Below are positions 44,871 through 56,839 of a DNA stretch of 64,000 bases, one piece after another (positions within the stretch are counted from its first letter, which is position 1; each line of letters starts with the position of its first letter). The notes under the pieces were generated by a model, which did not search any database, had not been told where the DNA came from, and saw only the letters and a program-made list of their open reading frames with translations. This DNA is from Paraescarpia echinospica (taxonomy: Eukaryota; Annelida; Polychaeta; Sabellida; Siboglinidae), in the NCBI GenBank assembly GCA_020002185.1, contig JAHLWY010000214.1, forward strand, positions 1-64,000, given 5' to 3'. The translations under genes and the position numbers were made by a program.

Positions 44871-46916
44871 ATTAAAAGTGAGTGACAATTCTACCGGTGT
44901 ATTTTGAGTGATAATTGACAACTTTAATTTGATTTTACAAACATTCGTAGGCTCCAGATGCACAGCTATCTTGTTAGAGGAAAGAAAGTAACGGACACAG
45001 TGTAACGGTATAAAAAGTAACACACTGTTTGTATTATTATTATTTTATATGTTATTAAAGTATGTTGTGTTAAAATAAAGTGTGTGAGGTAAATGTTTTA
45101 TTTAAAAAAATGTGGTTGTCTTATCATTTATTTAAATGCCAGTGAATAAGTGTCACTTTTATGATGTTGAAATTCAGTCAATATATATACATTAAAATGT
45201 GTTATGTTTTGTATTCGCAAATTCACCACCTGTTTCAAATGTTAAGAAATCATTAAAAATAATTACTTTGAAAGCCTAATCTGCCATTCAGGTAATTAGC
45301 TCATCCATCACATGAGGTGCAACAAAGATCAAACCCTTCAAACCCACTTTCCATAAAGCACTTGGTAGACAGGTACCAATTGCAATTACCAGTCAGGTTT
45401 TAGGCTGGAAATAAAACTGGTGTAAATAGGGAATGTTGGAACTGAAAGAGCAGATAAGAGAAATGATGAACAAAGGAAACCAACCTGGGTTATGTAAAGG
45501 GGCAGTACAGAATGGTTTTTATCCTGGATTCATATCACCCAGGCGTTGTCAGGTGATAAAACCCTTTGTGTGTATACTGGGACTGTTACCATTTATAAAT
45601 GTAAATTTATATAAGAAATCATTGTAAAAGTCGGACAGAATTCCAAGGAATGGTTGATTTGTAATGAATTTCCCATACATTTTTTTGTAAGTCGGATCTT
45701 CGCCTAACTAGGAATAACTGAGTCGATCCATTTGATCGAGATAATGTGTTTTTCCTCGCCTAAGTCGGATCGCAGTATTCCACAAAATCACTTGGTAAGC
45801 TATAACCTTAGAGATCCCTGCGAAAATGAAGCATAAAACTGTTTTAATAGTGCATGATAGTGTATGTTGTTTGTGGACATCAACATTTATAGAGTTACCG
45901 CGTTATTTACAGTTACCTAAGGGCTTTTAGACGGTTGCCTTTGGCGCTGGGATATATGTCATCTTCGCCTAAGTCAGATCTTTGCGCAACTCGAATTAAA
46001 TCACTCGGTCCAATTGAATCCAACTTAGGCAAGGTTTAGTGTAATTTGTTTTAATAAGTTCTTTCAATTCCAATTCAATCTGCTTTGATTTTTAATTCAA
46101 ATTTATGCGTATGTTTTATCAGTTCAATTCCAAATCAAGTAAGAATTTATAGAATGTCTGCGACAAACTATCCTTTTCACATAAGACGGGCTTAGTGGCT
46201 GCTTGCAGACTATTGAACCTAAACTCCTATTGGTGTGACAAATATCACAATATTATTTTTGTACTGGTTTTACAATTTGTACTTGAACTGATACTTATCT
46301 GTTAACAAAGCAGCAGTGTAGCAGTATGGTTTAATTAGTTGTCAGAAAACTACATAGAAAAGTACAAAAATTGAAGTAACACAAAAGTAACATTACTGAT
46401 ATTATGATTTTATTTATTCATTATAAAAAAACTAAAAATTGAATAAGGCAATACATATTAATATTTGAAATATTGATTGTTTTATTTAATTTTTAAACTC
46501 AACGTAATTATAAATTGAAGTTCTAAATGTCAAACTGCTGGAGCTGAGAGGCTCCTATTTTGGTTTCATGTTCATCTTCTCAAGGGATATCACCAAATTG
46601 ATTATTCAAAAACTGAAGAGATGAGTGCAACCAATTTCAAATTTATTGGTTACCTTCACATAGAATGACCCACTATATGATCATATTATTAATGATAACA
46701 AACACTCCATACTTAATCCAGACGTGATCTTTATTCAGTATATGTCTCTATTGCAGACCATTACACAACCATTGTCCACTCGCATTCCGCTGTCCCCAGT
46801 GCCTACTACATCAAGCAAGTCTACACCACATCACATCAAGTCGATATGTACAGCATTATTCACATGGAAACTTTTCTCGCTTGAAAAAATGAATATTACA
46901 TTATCTTTTTTCTGTA
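44871..46916. other. Unassigned, with short scattered repeat words
   Basis: No gene. The phrase TCGCCTAAGTCGGATC or close variants recurs at about 45690, 45755 and 45965. Frames at 45433-45627 and 46724-46930 have no recognisable motif. Confidence 0.35.
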
Positions 46917-48198
46917 ATGCTTTACCGTAATAGTGCACAAACACAATGTCATGTTTTACAGATTCCACAAAAGAGGGTTGCTCCTACTTCCACCATTACA
47001 CCACGATATGTTCTGCAAGTTCTTCCCCACCTAACAAAGTACTGCCAAATTGGACAACTTGAAGTATTTCACAGTTACCTGCTCAAGTACTGCTCCAAAA
47101 GACAGCACTTCTTCTATGAAGGTAGGACAGAAGTCATACATTGCAATTAGTTGTAAAAAGATTGACCTCAGTCATTCTAATAATAGCACCACTAACGTAT
47201 TGTGGCATGGTAACATAGTGGTTAGATCATCAGAATCTTTTAAGTCTCTGCCATTTCAAAGCTTGTGGAGTTTCGCTCACTCCACATTGCTCCAGTTCAC
47301 TCGGATATATAAATGAGTACCTGACAGTAATACTATTTTCGTAGTATATGCTGTGTGGAGCTGAATACTTCCCAGATTAGGATGGTGGTTGAATGGACAG
47401 GATAGTTAGGTGTTAACTATGTCACAGAGATGGCGTGAATACTTCACAACTGTATTCACTTATTTTAGTGTAATAAATTCTCATTGTAATAGTAACGATA
47501 ACAAAATACAGTCACTGTATATACAATAGATAAAATACATGACAAAAACGAGTGATGATAAATGCAATTGTGGAGGACTGTCATAATGCGATGCCTTGTT
47601 TGTAACGATCAATATTATTTTTCAATGTCTGATTATGAATATTTGGCCATGTGAGTACAATTCCAGAGTCAACATTTTAAAACACGATTACCGAGTGCAA
47701 TTATAGAAGACATATTTATACATTATTGTCATTTGGAAAATGGCGTTTCACTGAAAGCCGACCAGTCGTAAGGAAAGTAATTCACAGCAGCTTACTAACA
47801 ACATATAGATGATGATGGGTTTGTTGCTTTTTGTTGGTAAGAATTGTATTACAATACTGTATGTCTTGTTTATTATAAGGTCAAAAGCACGGCTCATACT
47901 GTCTGCTGTGGTATGGAACTTCTGGCCAAGACCTAGCGCAGACAACCCTGTTAACGTGGCGGTTGTCTGGTCAAGAAGGCGCAAGCAGTGGGTGCTGCAA
48001 AAGACAACACAGCAGCAGATTTACATACAAACCCACCTGCCCATGCTGATGGAAAGAGTGAATGATGTCTTTGTGAGAAATCTGAAACTGCCAGGAATCA
48101 TTGTCCCAACTGGAATTGCAGTCCTTGGGGCAGATGTGCCCAAGCCAATGAAACATGATCTGCTGGCATCAAGAGGCAGTCGATTTGTAAATAAATAG
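46917..48198 (+). pseudogene. Possible transposase C-terminal exons (Kolobok-like?)
   Basis: The frame 46917-47150 contains LPHLTKYCQIGQLEVFHSYL followed by KYCSKRQHFFYEG. This resembles a block near the end of a family of invertebrate and fish transposase-like proteins (...LEVFHSLLLKYCPKR...). After about 0.75 kb the frame 47809-48198 has NVAVVWSRRRKQWVLQK and ends PKPMKHDLLASRGSRFVNK, which could be its last exon. The assignment to Kolobok is from memory and weak; no catalytic residues are visible. Between the exons lies a tRNA-like SINE trace. Confidence 0.35.
47205..47330 (+). repeat. tRNA-derived SINE-like trace
   Basis: TGGTAACATAGTGGTTAGAT resembles a Pol III A box. About 35 bases downstream, ATTTCAAAGCTTG is in the place of a decayed B box. 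Spacing and the intervening CATCAGAATCTTTTAAGTCT look tRNA-like. Confidence 0.35.
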
Positions 48199-48229
48199 TC
48201 AATCCAACTATTTATTTACAAATCGACTG
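48177..48229. repeat. Perfect 23-bp hairpin with 7-base loop
   Basis: Arms 48177-48199 and 48207-48229 are exact reverse complements; the loop is CAATCCA. The left arm begins CAGTCGATTTGTAAATAAAT and contains the stop codon of the 47809-48198 frame. Confidence 0.95.
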
Positions 48230-48331
48230 ACAATTGACAAGGACGTTTCAAGGGACTGGCTGCTTTGTTTGCATTTCCACCTACAGCCATAGTTTTGTAT
48301 AAGGTGACAAATGCATCCTCTTGTTTAGTCT

Positions 48332-48517
48332 AGTTCAGTCCTCAAGTGCCAAGTGGAATCCTTCATGTTGTGTCCCGTCGAGTGCAGGGAAGTGTGATCG
48401 TATTTGGTGGCTGCATAGCACACGCTGGTATAACTCTTCATACATTTCGGCCCAGCCAGCCATGGATCCACCAGATGAACTGTCTGTATGCAGCCCACCT
48501 GAGACCTGAAATAAAAT
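48332..48517 (-). CDS. Candidate terminal exon, unknown protein
   Basis: A polypyrimidine tract and acceptor (TTATTTTATTTCAG) end near 48517. The minus-strand frame then reads GGLHTDSSSGGSMAGWAEM, then YEELYQRVLCSHQIRS, and stops after LALED. No domain is recognised. It may belong to the same minus-strand gene as the duplicated exons at 53.2 and 54.5 kb, but that is a guess. Confidence 0.3.
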
Positions 48518-48699
48518 AAGGCTCAAATAAATTTACTAACATTGTCAGCAGGTGATGTATATAAATGGGTTTGAGGTAGTTCATTTCCTTGTCAATTTGG
48601 TATGTATCAACAAGCAGTGTTTGTATGAAATCATTTGAACCTTTCTTCAATTCTCACATAGGCATGCTACTCAAAATGTTCTAGAATGATCCTATGTTG

Positions 48700-49634
48700 T
48701 TTACTATTAATAATAATATATTAAACATTAAAAAATGTTGGCAGATTTCTATTAACTATGCCTAGTATATAGTTTATGAAACTTCATACATATTATATGT
48801 TTATACATTTTAAAATTGCTGTTGTTTGTCTTGATGTTCTGGTTGCTGTAGTATTATCTTCATTGTCGATATATGTCAATAAATATTTGATAACACATTT
48901 CACTGCTGTTATAACACATGGAAATATACTTTTTCGTTGGCGGGTCTAGTTGCCAGTTATCTAACCGAATGTGATTCATTGCAACTAGTATATTTCCTTG
49001 GCCATTCGTAACGCATCGTTGTCCACCTGTCCACAAACAAACAGTGAGTGTTACTACTTCAGTGGAAACTCGCTATATGGTCACCTTGGTAATACAGCCT
49101 CGGTATAGTATAGGATATCAGTACTAGCGCTAGTAAGATAACTTTTATCCAGTCCCAAGGGTGACCTTAAAAGTGAGGTTCCACTGTACACTATTTCAGC
49201 TAAAAACCGATCGCTTTATCATTCTGAATGAAGCCAATTTCACAAGAAGCATGGATTAGGATTGTCTTTCTTTATTTATACAATTATGCCCCCTCTCTAT
49301 AAAATTAAATTCAAGCTTATTAAAAGAACAATTAATACTGCCACACATTTTTCTCATACGGTGATACACATGCATAGTCGTTACTGTAAATATAATAATG
49401 GGGACACAACAGTTAACCTGTTTCTTTTCTATCATAGCCGTGGACAATTTGGAACTCGGTTCCTGGAACCGTTTTTAAAAGGGCGAAGGTATAACCTTAG
49501 GTAATATTATATATATTCCCATAAAATGTAAAACTGGACACTGCTCTAGCATGAGAACTGAGGACTGTCATCGAATCGAGGTGCCACCGAGCTATCGACA
49601 CACTCATTTCATATGTTTATTTATTTAAATTATT
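48700..49634. other. Unassigned spacer
   Basis: AT-rich. Short frames (49256-49447 minus, 49262-49504 plus) overlap each other and show no motif. Confidence 0.4.
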
Positions 49635-50050
49635 ACCCAGCCCGGACCTCACAATGAGCAGTTATTTATACTACACATAAATAATTACCTTCACCGACAT
49701 GGTCTGCGTGCCGACGAGTCGCAGCCGTTTTCTGACAGCAGACACTCCTTTCTGAACCAAAAAATCAACTTGGCACTTTCCACAGCGACACCAGTCGCCA
49801 GTCAGTTACGTATCGGCTTGTTAGTCGCCTCTGCATTTCTACTTCCCGCGCGTCTTCTTTAGCATGCTTACGATCACCAGAACGCTCTAGTCCATCTTGC
49901 AATACTGGCCCTTGTCTTTGCGGTTGAAACTTATATCCAGCTACTTCTGAATCCATTTCATCAGACGAAGAATCAGAACATTGCCTACGTCATTTTCTGT
50001 TCAAAATGGCGCGATTCATGAAATTCAGGCAGACACAGGGAGGATACATA
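49635..50050 (-). pseudogene. P2X7-tail-like zinc-domain fragment, copy 2
   Basis: On the minus strand: SSSDEMDSEVAGYKFQPQ, then GDRKHAKEDAREVEMQR and TSRYVTDW. A 7-base tandem duplication (GACTGGC) then shifts the frame; the next frame reads DWCRCGKCQVDF, giving the W-C-x-C-x-x-C cluster. A possible donor (GTAATT) follows SVK. The region is shared with 14376-14870. On the plus strand both copies carry CAAAATGGCG or CAACAATGGCG opening MARFM near the right end, possibly a divergent first exon; copy 2 has a donor GTAATT after DQSR. Confidence 0.45.
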
Positions 50051-53000
50051 GTCTGCGGCAGACCCACATTTGATCAATCCAGGTAATTTCAAATTTATAA
50101 CAATCAACCACGTATAAGTTATCAAAAAATGTTAATGTGCACATTTAAATATACCACGTTTGTTTTCATACACATTTTAATAATAACATCTTTGGCATGG
50201 AAAACTAGATTGACTTCTGCGCTTGTATAATATACCCACAAGTGTATCAACACAGAGATATTAAAGCAACTTTAAACAGTATTTAGCATATGGCGATGAC
50301 TCTGAAATAAGTTTATAAAATAAATTAATCATTCTTGAAGAAAGGTAGACATACGTATTATGAACCTTTGAATACGTGACAAGGAAAATATATTGTTAGC
50401 ATCACAATAACACCTCATTCTGTCATTTCCAACATTCACCTTCACCATTCAACCTCAGGAAGAACCTTAAAATGTCAAACATGGATATGTATTGTAGTTA
50501 CACATGGCAGACACGGACATGAATTGGTATACTGAAAACAAAACAAAAAATATAAATGCGCTTTACTGATGCTTTAGTGATTAGCAGAATTCAAATCAGT
50601 CTATAATATTGACCAAGATCAGGCGTCACTGTAATGAAATTGAACAATTTTAAATTCATGTAATGACAATGAACACCTAGTAAAGAAAAATAGTTTAAAT
50701 TGTTCACCGTTTAGAAAAATTGCATATTCCACTAATGTCTGCATGCTGTATCAAGCCACCCTTCACCAGAACAACCCTGGTAAACACTGACTGTTCCAAA
50801 GATATCAACATGTATAGATGCAGCTGTAGTAGAACATTTCTTGCTGCCTTTTCTCTTGTGAAATGCTGCAGGTCATACATAAAACATTATTATACACTGA
50901 TTATGACAATGAACACACCATGCCTGTTTTTGTTTACTGAATATGTCTTTTTTACAGGAGATTGAACTAGTGTGCTTAGTACCACTAGCTCTCCAAGTTA
51001 ATATGGCATACTGGGCAGTTGTATTTGTCCAGGCTCTCGGACAAGATTCTACAGCCATGCAACATGCTGCATATTAACAGTTTGTCATATGAATGTCCAC
51101 TGAGTGATCCCAATTGTGTCGTGTTGAATCCGTGACAGATTCCCCAGTGCCGATGGGGTGTACACTGGCTTCCAGGGCAGTCAGTTAGCTTGACTGACTG
51201 GAAACCAATGTAGAATGCAGGTTGCTCGACATAAGAATGTGGTGACGCCTGACTAGCTCTGCAGTTGGTGATGGAACGGTGGGTGCCAGGGTCTGCAGAT
51301 ATGGCAACAACTTTCGATGCTGTCAGACAGGTTCAGTGTCGAACATTCTTCGGTGAACTGCATCGGTTTAGATATCGATGACATCACTGTATGTTTTCGC
51401 TGTCTTTGATTGTACTGCATACTAGCTTCCTGACTTTTTGTTGTACGTCTGCATCTACCTATACCAGAAACAAAGTTACAATTAGGATGGCTCCGACATG
51501 TATGATATTTTTATATGTGATGACACATTCATCAAAAGTCAATAATACAAGGTATTTGTATTCAATTCAACTATAACTTTTAGCAGTGTCTATGAAAAAT
51601 ACATTAATTATCCAGAATTGTTACAGTGGTAGGGTTTCATTGTCTTTGTGTTGCTGATAGTCAGTGGCAGAGTTCTTGCAACATACACCAGGCACAAGTT
51701 TTTAACAACAATCTGTTGATACACTGACAGCAGCATTTTACTTGTTTAAATTCTCTATGTATCACGAGGACTGTTACATATTTGTCATGCCATGTATTAT
51801 TTTTCTAAATTATTCTTTTTTATCACTGTTTTATATTTTCACAAATAATTTACATTAATTTTCATTTTGCATGATCATTAAGCAATACTTGAGTAAATTT
51901 AGTTCTGATATGGTGTAGTATCCAGTCCTCAGGATTACTCCAAGCGCTTTAAACTTTACTCCCTGGCTGACCTGTTAAATCGAAAACATCTTGACTTATG
52001 TGGGAAGAATTCAGCCACACTGAAATTAATATGCGAAGATTATTCATACAAAAATATCCACCGTCTGTAGCCGGTACTCTTCATACAGCTGAGTAATCCG
52101 GAGCAATGTAGCATGTAGCGATTGTACATGTAATTCTCAGTCACATGGTGATGACCCTGTCTAGTCTAGTCACTATTTCTTGCAAGTTTTAAACATACCA
52201 AGCATTGCACAAACTACAACATTTTTGAATTTTATATCCTATTGATGTTTTTTTTTTTTAAATCATAATATATTTATTTTTATTTGATATGTGCATATTA
52301 AATTTGTTGAACTAAACACCTTCCTAAGTAAGTAATTGTTTCTCATTGGTTTACATTTTATGGGCATTAAATATTAACATCTGTTGTTAAATACACATAA
52401 TTGTTTAGTCACTAACTTTGTGAGTTGCAAACATATTACTAGCATTTGATATCACATGTACTAGTGTTGTTTTTTTGTAACAAAGAATTGTGATAAAAGT
52501 AACTGTTTGTTTTGTTATATGTACCTGACATTTTTTCAACCTCTTCCTAATTTTTGTTTCTATTGTTGCTTTGCATTTTATGTGTATGTGATATTAAAAA
52601 TTATTACATTATACACATTAAGTGCAATGACTGTACCTGTAGTTGTATTGTGCTTTTCATAATTTTGTAGTCATGATCTCATCAAATAGTTTAATTAAAA
52701 CATTTTTAATTTACATTGTCTTTACTTTAATTCACATGCATTTCTAACAACAATATGCAATTTAACGAGGACACCAATTACTGCAAATTCCTAATGCAGA
52801 CAACCAAAACTATCACATACAGGAGTGGATCCAGAAATCCGGCGGCCGAAATGGTGTAGTCTAAATTTTGTCGCTACTGAGCCGCTATAACTATAACTAT
52901 AACTTCAGCCACTCTGCTGGAGTGGTGATATCGGAAGACGGGAGGGGGGGTGCTGTTGAAACATTTTCAAAGATGGTATATGTGTACCCAAATAAAATTG

Positions 53001-53150
53001 AAAAAAAGAAGATTGGTCAGAATAAAACATAATTGTAAAAACAACCAAACACATGTTTGCATATCTTCCAAATGTTATGCTATGATTTATGTATATATAT
53101 ATATATACAACGTTTTCATATCAGCAGCAATTAATATTTACGTTTACTTA
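50051..53150. other. Unassigned, AT-rich
   Basis: No gene supported over 3 kb. A minus-strand piece near 51045-50985 reads LDKYNCPVCHINLES, with a CxxC pair, which might be a small zinc-finger exon, but only one half is visible. A (TA)n run lies at 53094-53106. Confidence 0.35.
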
Positions 53151-53157
53151 CTGTCCT

Positions 53158-53290
53158 GAGCTGCATCCAGCCTCAGGAAGTGACTGGACACCTGACAGTG
53201 AGCTGCCTTTGCTACGACCACTGATGCTAGATAGAGCCACCACAGATTTGGTCATATGTGATGGCTGCAGTGGTGTCCAGGTAGTTCGCG
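53158..53290 (-). CDS. Candidate exon, duplicated (copy 1)
   Basis: The minus-strand frame reads WTPLQPSHMTKSVVALSSIS, then GRSKGSSLSGVQSLPEAGCS and SGQ, followed by a donor-like GTAAGT at about 53157. A diverged second copy lies at 54478-54608. The reading frame, rather than just the DNA, appears conserved between the two, since many differences are silent or conservative. The Ser-rich peptide is not recognised. Confidence 0.4.
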
Positions 53291-53394
53291 CCTTTGTGTT
53301 GTAGCTGTCAAACAAAGTCATGAATTGGAATGTGGAATGAGTCAGATTATTTGTGAAGGTGAACGTGGTTTGACAGCACTACTACACGTAAATA

Positions 53395-53440
53395 TATAAA
53401 ATATTATATATATATGTATATGTAAATATATATGTGTGCG
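53395..53440. repeat. AT microsatellite
   Basis: TATATAAAATATTATATATA and TATGTATATGTAAATATATA. Confidence 0.8.
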
Positions 53441-53820
53441 TACACGTGGTGTGTAACTTGTAAACGTTTTAATTTCATTAATAGGTAACATTATTTTGCA
53501 CGATAATTTGCCCAATGGTCATTTGCCCAGCACTCAAGTGTGAAAAGGTCATTTGCCCAGTTGTCAAAAACTTACAATAAATGATATCAGAGTGGCAAAG
53601 TTATTATTGTATATATTATAAAATTGTAGTATATATAACAAACAAATAAACAATTTACAAGTGTCATAGCCAACAATGTGAAACAATTTGGATTGTGCAC
53701 CATCCAATTGCCAGCATAATTAACTAACTACCTGTAAGTGCAGGTAGAACATAGGTGGGCTGGAAAGAAGGTCACAGGAAATAAAGTCACAAAGTAATTT
53801 TATTCAAAAAATAAAAAGTC

Positions 53821-53925
53821 AATAAACAGTTTTGCATTTTTTCACTGATAGTACTAGCGACATTATATCATGATATGATATAATGTCGCTAGTACTATCA
53901 GTAAACAATTGCAAAACTGTTTATT
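53821..53925. repeat. Long perfect hairpin (28 + 16 bp stems)
   Basis: Inner arms 53844-53871 and 53875-53902 are exact reverse complements around a 3-base loop (GAT). Outer arms 53821-53836 and 53910-53925 are also exact, separated from the inner stem by 7-base mismatched segments on each side. Confidence 0.95.
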
Positions 53926-54477
53926 ATACTATATTATGTCTTATTAAGAGTCTCCCCAACCTTACGTATTATTAAAATAATTCCACACATTGTATGTTTA
54001 AACAAAATTAAGTTATTTTGATTTCTGAACACACACACACTAAAATATACATTCAAAGATACAAATGAGTAACTGAACATAAGCATCTTGTGCTATGCAA
54101 GCCAGCAGGTGATTATAGAGATACAATGTTATGTGACGTAACATTAACATTGAAGCAGTTGCAGCCTTTAGCAGATCTGTGCCCCGGCATAAGCATAATT
54201 ATTATGAAATGACAATCACTGAGGCTTGGTTATATTGTGTCACGTATATTTACTTGCATTGTATATACACATTTATGTTTGCAATACAAACATTCCAAAT
54301 TAAATATAAAGAATATTAAGTTGAAAAAAATTAACTGCAAATGAAATGTGCTATGTAGTTGACAGTTTGACAACCACCCTATCATATAAAGATGGAATAA
54401 TTGCACACACATTAGACTGGTCAAACCAGAACATAACAGTACGTTAATACCATTACTTAAACTGACATTGGTTGTAA

Positions 54478-54608
54478 CAGTTCAGAGCTGCACCCAGCCT
54501 CGGGAAGAGACTGAATACCTGACAGCGAGCTGGTTTTACTGTGACCACTGATACTCGATAGAGCCAATGCAGCGGTTGTTGTCTATGGTGGCTGGATTGG
54601 TGTGGACG
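54478..54608 (-). CDS. Candidate exon, duplicated (copy 2)
   Basis: The minus-strand frame reads LALSSISGHSKTSSLSG, then IQSLPEAGCSSELLQ, matching LSSISGRSKGSSLSGVQSL of copy 1. The upstream part has an in-frame TGA, so the acceptor must lie inside or the copy is decayed. No clean donor follows; the frame runs on to a nearby stop. Confidence 0.3.
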
Positions 54609-56158
54609 TCATTTGCATATATTTGTGGTGAAACTCGGGTGAAGGCATAAAGTGGAATGGCCAAAATTTGTTAAATTTGACATTGTTTAATAGTACTACT
54701 ACCCCTCAAAATGGACAGAGTAGTATAACACATCAAAATAATATCCAGGCTATTTAACTAACTTTCAGAAATAATAAAATAAATGTTCCTCCTATGTTCA
54801 TGTACCCGGTGTACTTGTTTTCTTGCTCCCTATCAAACTAAGGTTAGCATAGAGGCCTAGAAGATGTGTGTGCGCTTGCTGATAAATTCAATATTACTAA
54901 CCTGTCCAGAAGAAACTTGGCGAATGCTGCATCACTTTTCATGCCAGCCGTTTCTTTCGTTCGGTTTCACAAATCCATAACCTTTCCAATATACACCTTT
55001 GTACGCGGATACTCTCTGTCTTTCCGCTCTCGCCCTCTTTTTAGCCGAGTCGGAAACATATATCCGTGGGCGCCCCTTCATCGCAGATACAATTATCGAG
55101 CCTTATACAATAAATGGATGGCGACTCGTAAATACGCAATGTTGACTGAATCCAGGCACCGAAAGGTGGGGTCAAAGGCCAATGTCGCCGCATATTCCTG
55201 TTCACGTGACTATTACACGAGAGGTCTATCTCAGACCACATCCAAGTTCAGATATGTCTTGATATTCGGTTAGGACTAACCAAAAATGTTATTGTTTGTC
55301 TGTTAATTTCACAAAAACGAAATAAAGCATACGTACAAATGAACCAGTATATCAATAATAAATACTTGATACGTTTACGTTTCGTGAAATTAGTCTGACA
55401 CGTGAGGAGAAAAAAAATGAAAATGATGATCGAAGGTGGAGCTACCACAGGGCGCTCTCCCAACCATAAGGTTTAATTTCCCCCAGAGGAGGTGTACCAA
55501 AAATCATACCGCTGATAAATATTGCCGCTCGTAGCTAGACTCTGATTATGCGCAGTAAATGTTGATAAGTTCAGCTCGGTAGGCTTTTTAGGCTCTTTTT
55601 CAACTGCTGCATGTTATTCATTTATGTCGTTTTATGATACCTTGAGACGTATTCACTTATTAATAACCAAGGGAGCGATCCTTTGTAACCGTCATGTTTT
55701 TTAGGATCTGACCATTTAATATTCGTAAGTTGAATTTGAATAACGGGAAAGCACGGAAATGTTTGAAAAAAAGTCAAATTACAAAATATTCATCTATTGT
55801 TAATTATCTAAACACCATTTAAACGCACTCAAATTCTATATAAACTATAGAATCTAAGTTTTACAAAGACAAAAAACATAACTTTTAGTTATCAATTTGG
55901 CAAGTGCATTGTAGCCATCCATTTGGAAAATATTTGTTTTACGATTATTGTAATATAAACCCTGTTTTCACGCGGTTGGTACTAGACTGTATAATATGTC
56001 GTACTACATTTAATGAAATTACCGAGTAAATTTGTAATTTCCATTCATAACAGTGAACGTGAACGTATAAAAGGCACAGTATAATGTTTACACTGCATTG
56101 AATACATGTGCAAAGGGTCAACAGTACACGGACATAATCGAAGTTGTGCAGCTGTCAA
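54609..56158. other. Unassigned, locally GC-richer
   Basis: About 54900-55260 is richer in CpG than its surroundings and could be a promoter or first exon of a minus-strand gene. The plus-strand frame 54866-55273 has no motif and I do not call it. Confidence 0.3.
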
Positions 56159-56164
56159 TCCTTA

Positions 56165-56560
56165 CAAAAAAGAACACCATTCAAATACCATTGAATGATA
56201 TTAGGTAGTATTATGGCCAATAGTATTTGAATGGTACTTGTAATTAACACTTTCTGTACTGTTCATTTATATTCTGAATGATCTTCAATGATATTAGAGG
56301 GTATTATGGCCAATGGTATTTTAATGGTATTTAATCCAATGGTATTGAATGGTCATCAGTGGTATATCATTGAATGGTATACCACTGAGGACCATTCAGA
56401 ATACCATTCAAAATATCATTGAATGGGATTCTGAATGGTTTTCAATGGTATTTGCCAGTATAATTTAAATTTATTATACCGTTCTATGGTATACCATTCA
56501 GAATACTATTGGATTACCCCGAATGGTATAACACTGAAGCATATTGTTGAAAACCATTCA
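56165..56560. repeat. Left subterminal palindrome-rich repeat
   Basis: Words such as CCATTCAAATACCATTGAAT, AATGGTATTTGAATGG-like and GGTATACCATTCAGAATACC recur in both orientations, so the strand can fold extensively. Confidence 0.8.
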
Positions 56561-56839
56561 AAAAACCATTGAGCAACGTATTTTAAATAACAAATTCAAC
56601 CTTATATAAACTTTTGAATACCACTGATTATTACTCAATGTAGTGCATGCACTACTGAACGGCAGTTAAATAGCCTATTGGTACTTCATGTATTGCAAAC
56701 ACACACCAGTAAAAAGGGATATATACCACAAAATGATGCAATTAAAATACCATTGACGTTAACATTTAGAATACCATACACATAAAGGTGTCACTTTTGA
56801 GCACCCATAGAACTGAAAACATACTGAAGGTAAATTAAC

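Noticed and set aside
54866..55273. 135-codon plus-strand frame
   Set aside because: No domain, no splice or promoter support, and composition explained by the locally higher GC content. Recorded only as a possible promoter region.
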